5,095 nt of DNA from an uncultured Bacilli bacterium. Its GTDB lineage: Bacteria; Bacillota_I; Bacilli_A; RF39; UBA660. Within the stretch, counting starts at the first letter, position 1. Each line of letters opens with the position of its first letter. Both the position numbers and the translations under genes were made by a program. The notes under the pieces were generated by a model that saw nothing but the letters and a program-made list of their open reading frames with translations, searched no databases and was not told where the DNA came from. Positions 4,184 through 5,095 of this stretch are shown in pieces. The stretch is from contig CANQZH010000087.1 of the NCBI GenBank assembly GCA_947628245.1, positions 1 through 5,095 of the forward strand, given 5' to 3'.

Positions 4184-4224
4184 AAATAAAATATTCTTTT
4201 CTAGTTGAAAAGAATATTTTATTT
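4184..4224 (-). terminator. 18-bp perfect hairpin ending the membrane-protein gene
   Basis: AAATAAAATATTCTTTTC (4184-4201) and GAAAAGAATATTTTATTT (4207-4224) pair without mismatch around a 5-base loop. On the minus strand it is followed by TTTTGG. It has few G-C pairs, but its length makes it a likely terminator for the minus-strand gene. The stop codon (4221-4219) lies within the stem. Confidence 0.65.
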
Positions 4225-5095
4225 GCAATCAACTTCATATAAATAAATATTATCTAAATGATATAATTCTTTAAATGATACCTTTTCACTTTCATAATTA
4301 CTTATATCCGTTAAAGAACCAATATAATTAACATCTAGCTTACATACATCATCTTTATTTAAATTAATATGTACTTGATCAGGAGCAGGACTTTCAAAAT
4401 TAGTTTTTTCATCAGTTAATTCAATTACTAAATGAGCATATCGATTATAAATATTTTCATTTTGTTTTTCTTCATCTAACCTATAATAAAAATCCATATT
4501 AGGATATACAAAAGTTGAATTAATCACTTTTAAACCATTAGTTAAAAAATAATTAGGTATAACAAAAGAATCTAAAACTAACCATTTGCCTTGATATTTT
4601 GTTAATTCTTTTGCTAAAGGTTTGTCATAAATACCACCAAAGCCTTTCATTAAAGGATTAACATAAACTGTTGATATAACACTTATAAAAATAAGACTAA
4701 TTATTAAATTTTTTTTGGCTTGCCAAATTAAACATAAAACTGGAATTAATGAAATACCAAAACTAATTAACCAAATTATATTGTTTTGAAAAGTTTCATC
4801 TTTTATAAACTCTTTTGCTAATAAAGTTGTAATTAAACAACAACCTATAGTTAAAATTGAAAACAAAATCTTTTCTTTTCTAGTTTCCATAATTTTCTTA
4901 TTGTTTAATAAAATCAACAAAAATAAACATAAATAAGAAATAATAACACTTAATCTACTACCAGGAACATTTGATAACAAAGTTATCTTTGCTAGAAAAA
5001 CAGGCCATTTAAAAATTACAAAAAGCGTAAAAAGAATAATTAAACTTATCACTCCAATTAATAAATAATTATCTCGCCATTTTTTTCTTTCTTTA
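4219..5095 (-). CDS. C-terminal part of a multi-pass membrane protein (polytopic glycosyltransferase-like)
   Basis: The frame stays open to the right edge (KERKKWRDNYLLIG precedes the GTG at 5052), so the gene is cut by the window and the GTG is not a credible start. The visible 291 residues contain about five membrane helices: YLLIGVISLIILF, then LSVIISYLCLFLLILL, ILFSILTIGCCLITTLLA, IIWLISFGISLIPVLCLIW and LIISLIFISVISTVYV. A soluble domain of about 150 residues follows with WLVLDSFVIPNYFLTNGLKV, STFVYPNMDFYYRLDE, YNRYAHLVIEL and a final YLYEVDCK. The WPVFLAKITLLSNVPGSRL segment and this ending resemble large membrane proteins near cell-surface polysaccharide genes (DUF7657-like or GT-C-like), from memory of such proteins rather than a search. 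The role would be in envelope glycan assembly. It is separated from the module copies by a long hairpin. Confidence 0.6.
   Translation of the reverse strand, partial: KERKKWRDNYLLIGVISLIILFTLFVIFKWPVFLAKITLLSNVPGSRLSVIISYLCLFLLILLNNKKIMETRKEKILFSILTIGCCLITTLLAKEFIKDETFQNNIIWLISFGISLIPVLCLIWQAKKNLIISLIFISVISTVYVNPLMKGFGGIYDKPLAKELTKYQGKWLVLDSFVIPNYFLTNGLKVINSTFVYPNMDFYYRLDEEKQNENIYNRYAHLVIELTDEKTNFESPAPDQVHINLNKDDVCKLDVNYIGSLTDISNYESEKVSFKELYHLDNIYLYEVDCK

Overview
The window is very AT-rich. All three long proteins use TGG for Trp and standard stops, so the standard code fits. Promoters are of the extended -10 type (TGNTATAAT) and ribosome sites are purine-rich. The surface-protein family at 2209-3510 is one I associate with uncultured gut Bacillota/Mycoplasmatota-like genomes. 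I infer a low-GC Firmicute-type bacterium, probably gut-associated. The species cannot be told from the sequence.

Layout: 1-154 holds only two small hairpins, one of them a minus-strand terminator. 155-537 is the first copy of a repeated module that I read as a candidate type I toxin-antitoxin system. It has a 25-codon hydrophobic peptide on the minus strand (338-415) and a convergent plus-strand RNA from a strong promoter (about 218-337), antisense to the peptide mRNA's 3' end. 538-918 shows no supportable gene. 927-2113 is a complete IS1595-family insertion sequence with 28-bp inverted ends, an 8-bp target duplication, one intact transposase (1067-2074) and an unusual leader of two interlocked inverted repeats over the ribosome site. 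2209-3510 (minus) encodes a membrane-anchored extracellular protein. 3549-3937 is the second full copy of the module (peptide 3733-3810). 4005-4147 is a third, eroded copy whose 25-codon frame is still open but which has lost its ATG, its own promoter and most of the antisense RNA. 4219-5095 (minus) is the C-terminal part of a multi-pass membrane protein that runs off the right edge and ends in an 18-bp hairpin.

The main point is the repeated module, whose peptides are too short for ordinary gene calling. In both full copies the peptide frame is conserved (4 codons differ, 3 synonymously). The inferred mRNA 5' end is complementary to its own 3' terminator stem. A 5'-UTR hairpin masks the Shine-Dalgarno sequence. 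The antisense RNA has its own promoter and terminator. This architecture is that of hok/sok, AapA/IsoA and Bacillus TxpA/RatA or BsrG/SR4 systems, but I do not recognise the peptide as a member of a named family. Copies 1 and 2 are direct repeats about 3.4 kb apart enclosing the IS and the surface-protein gene, so recombination between them could delete or duplicate that segment.
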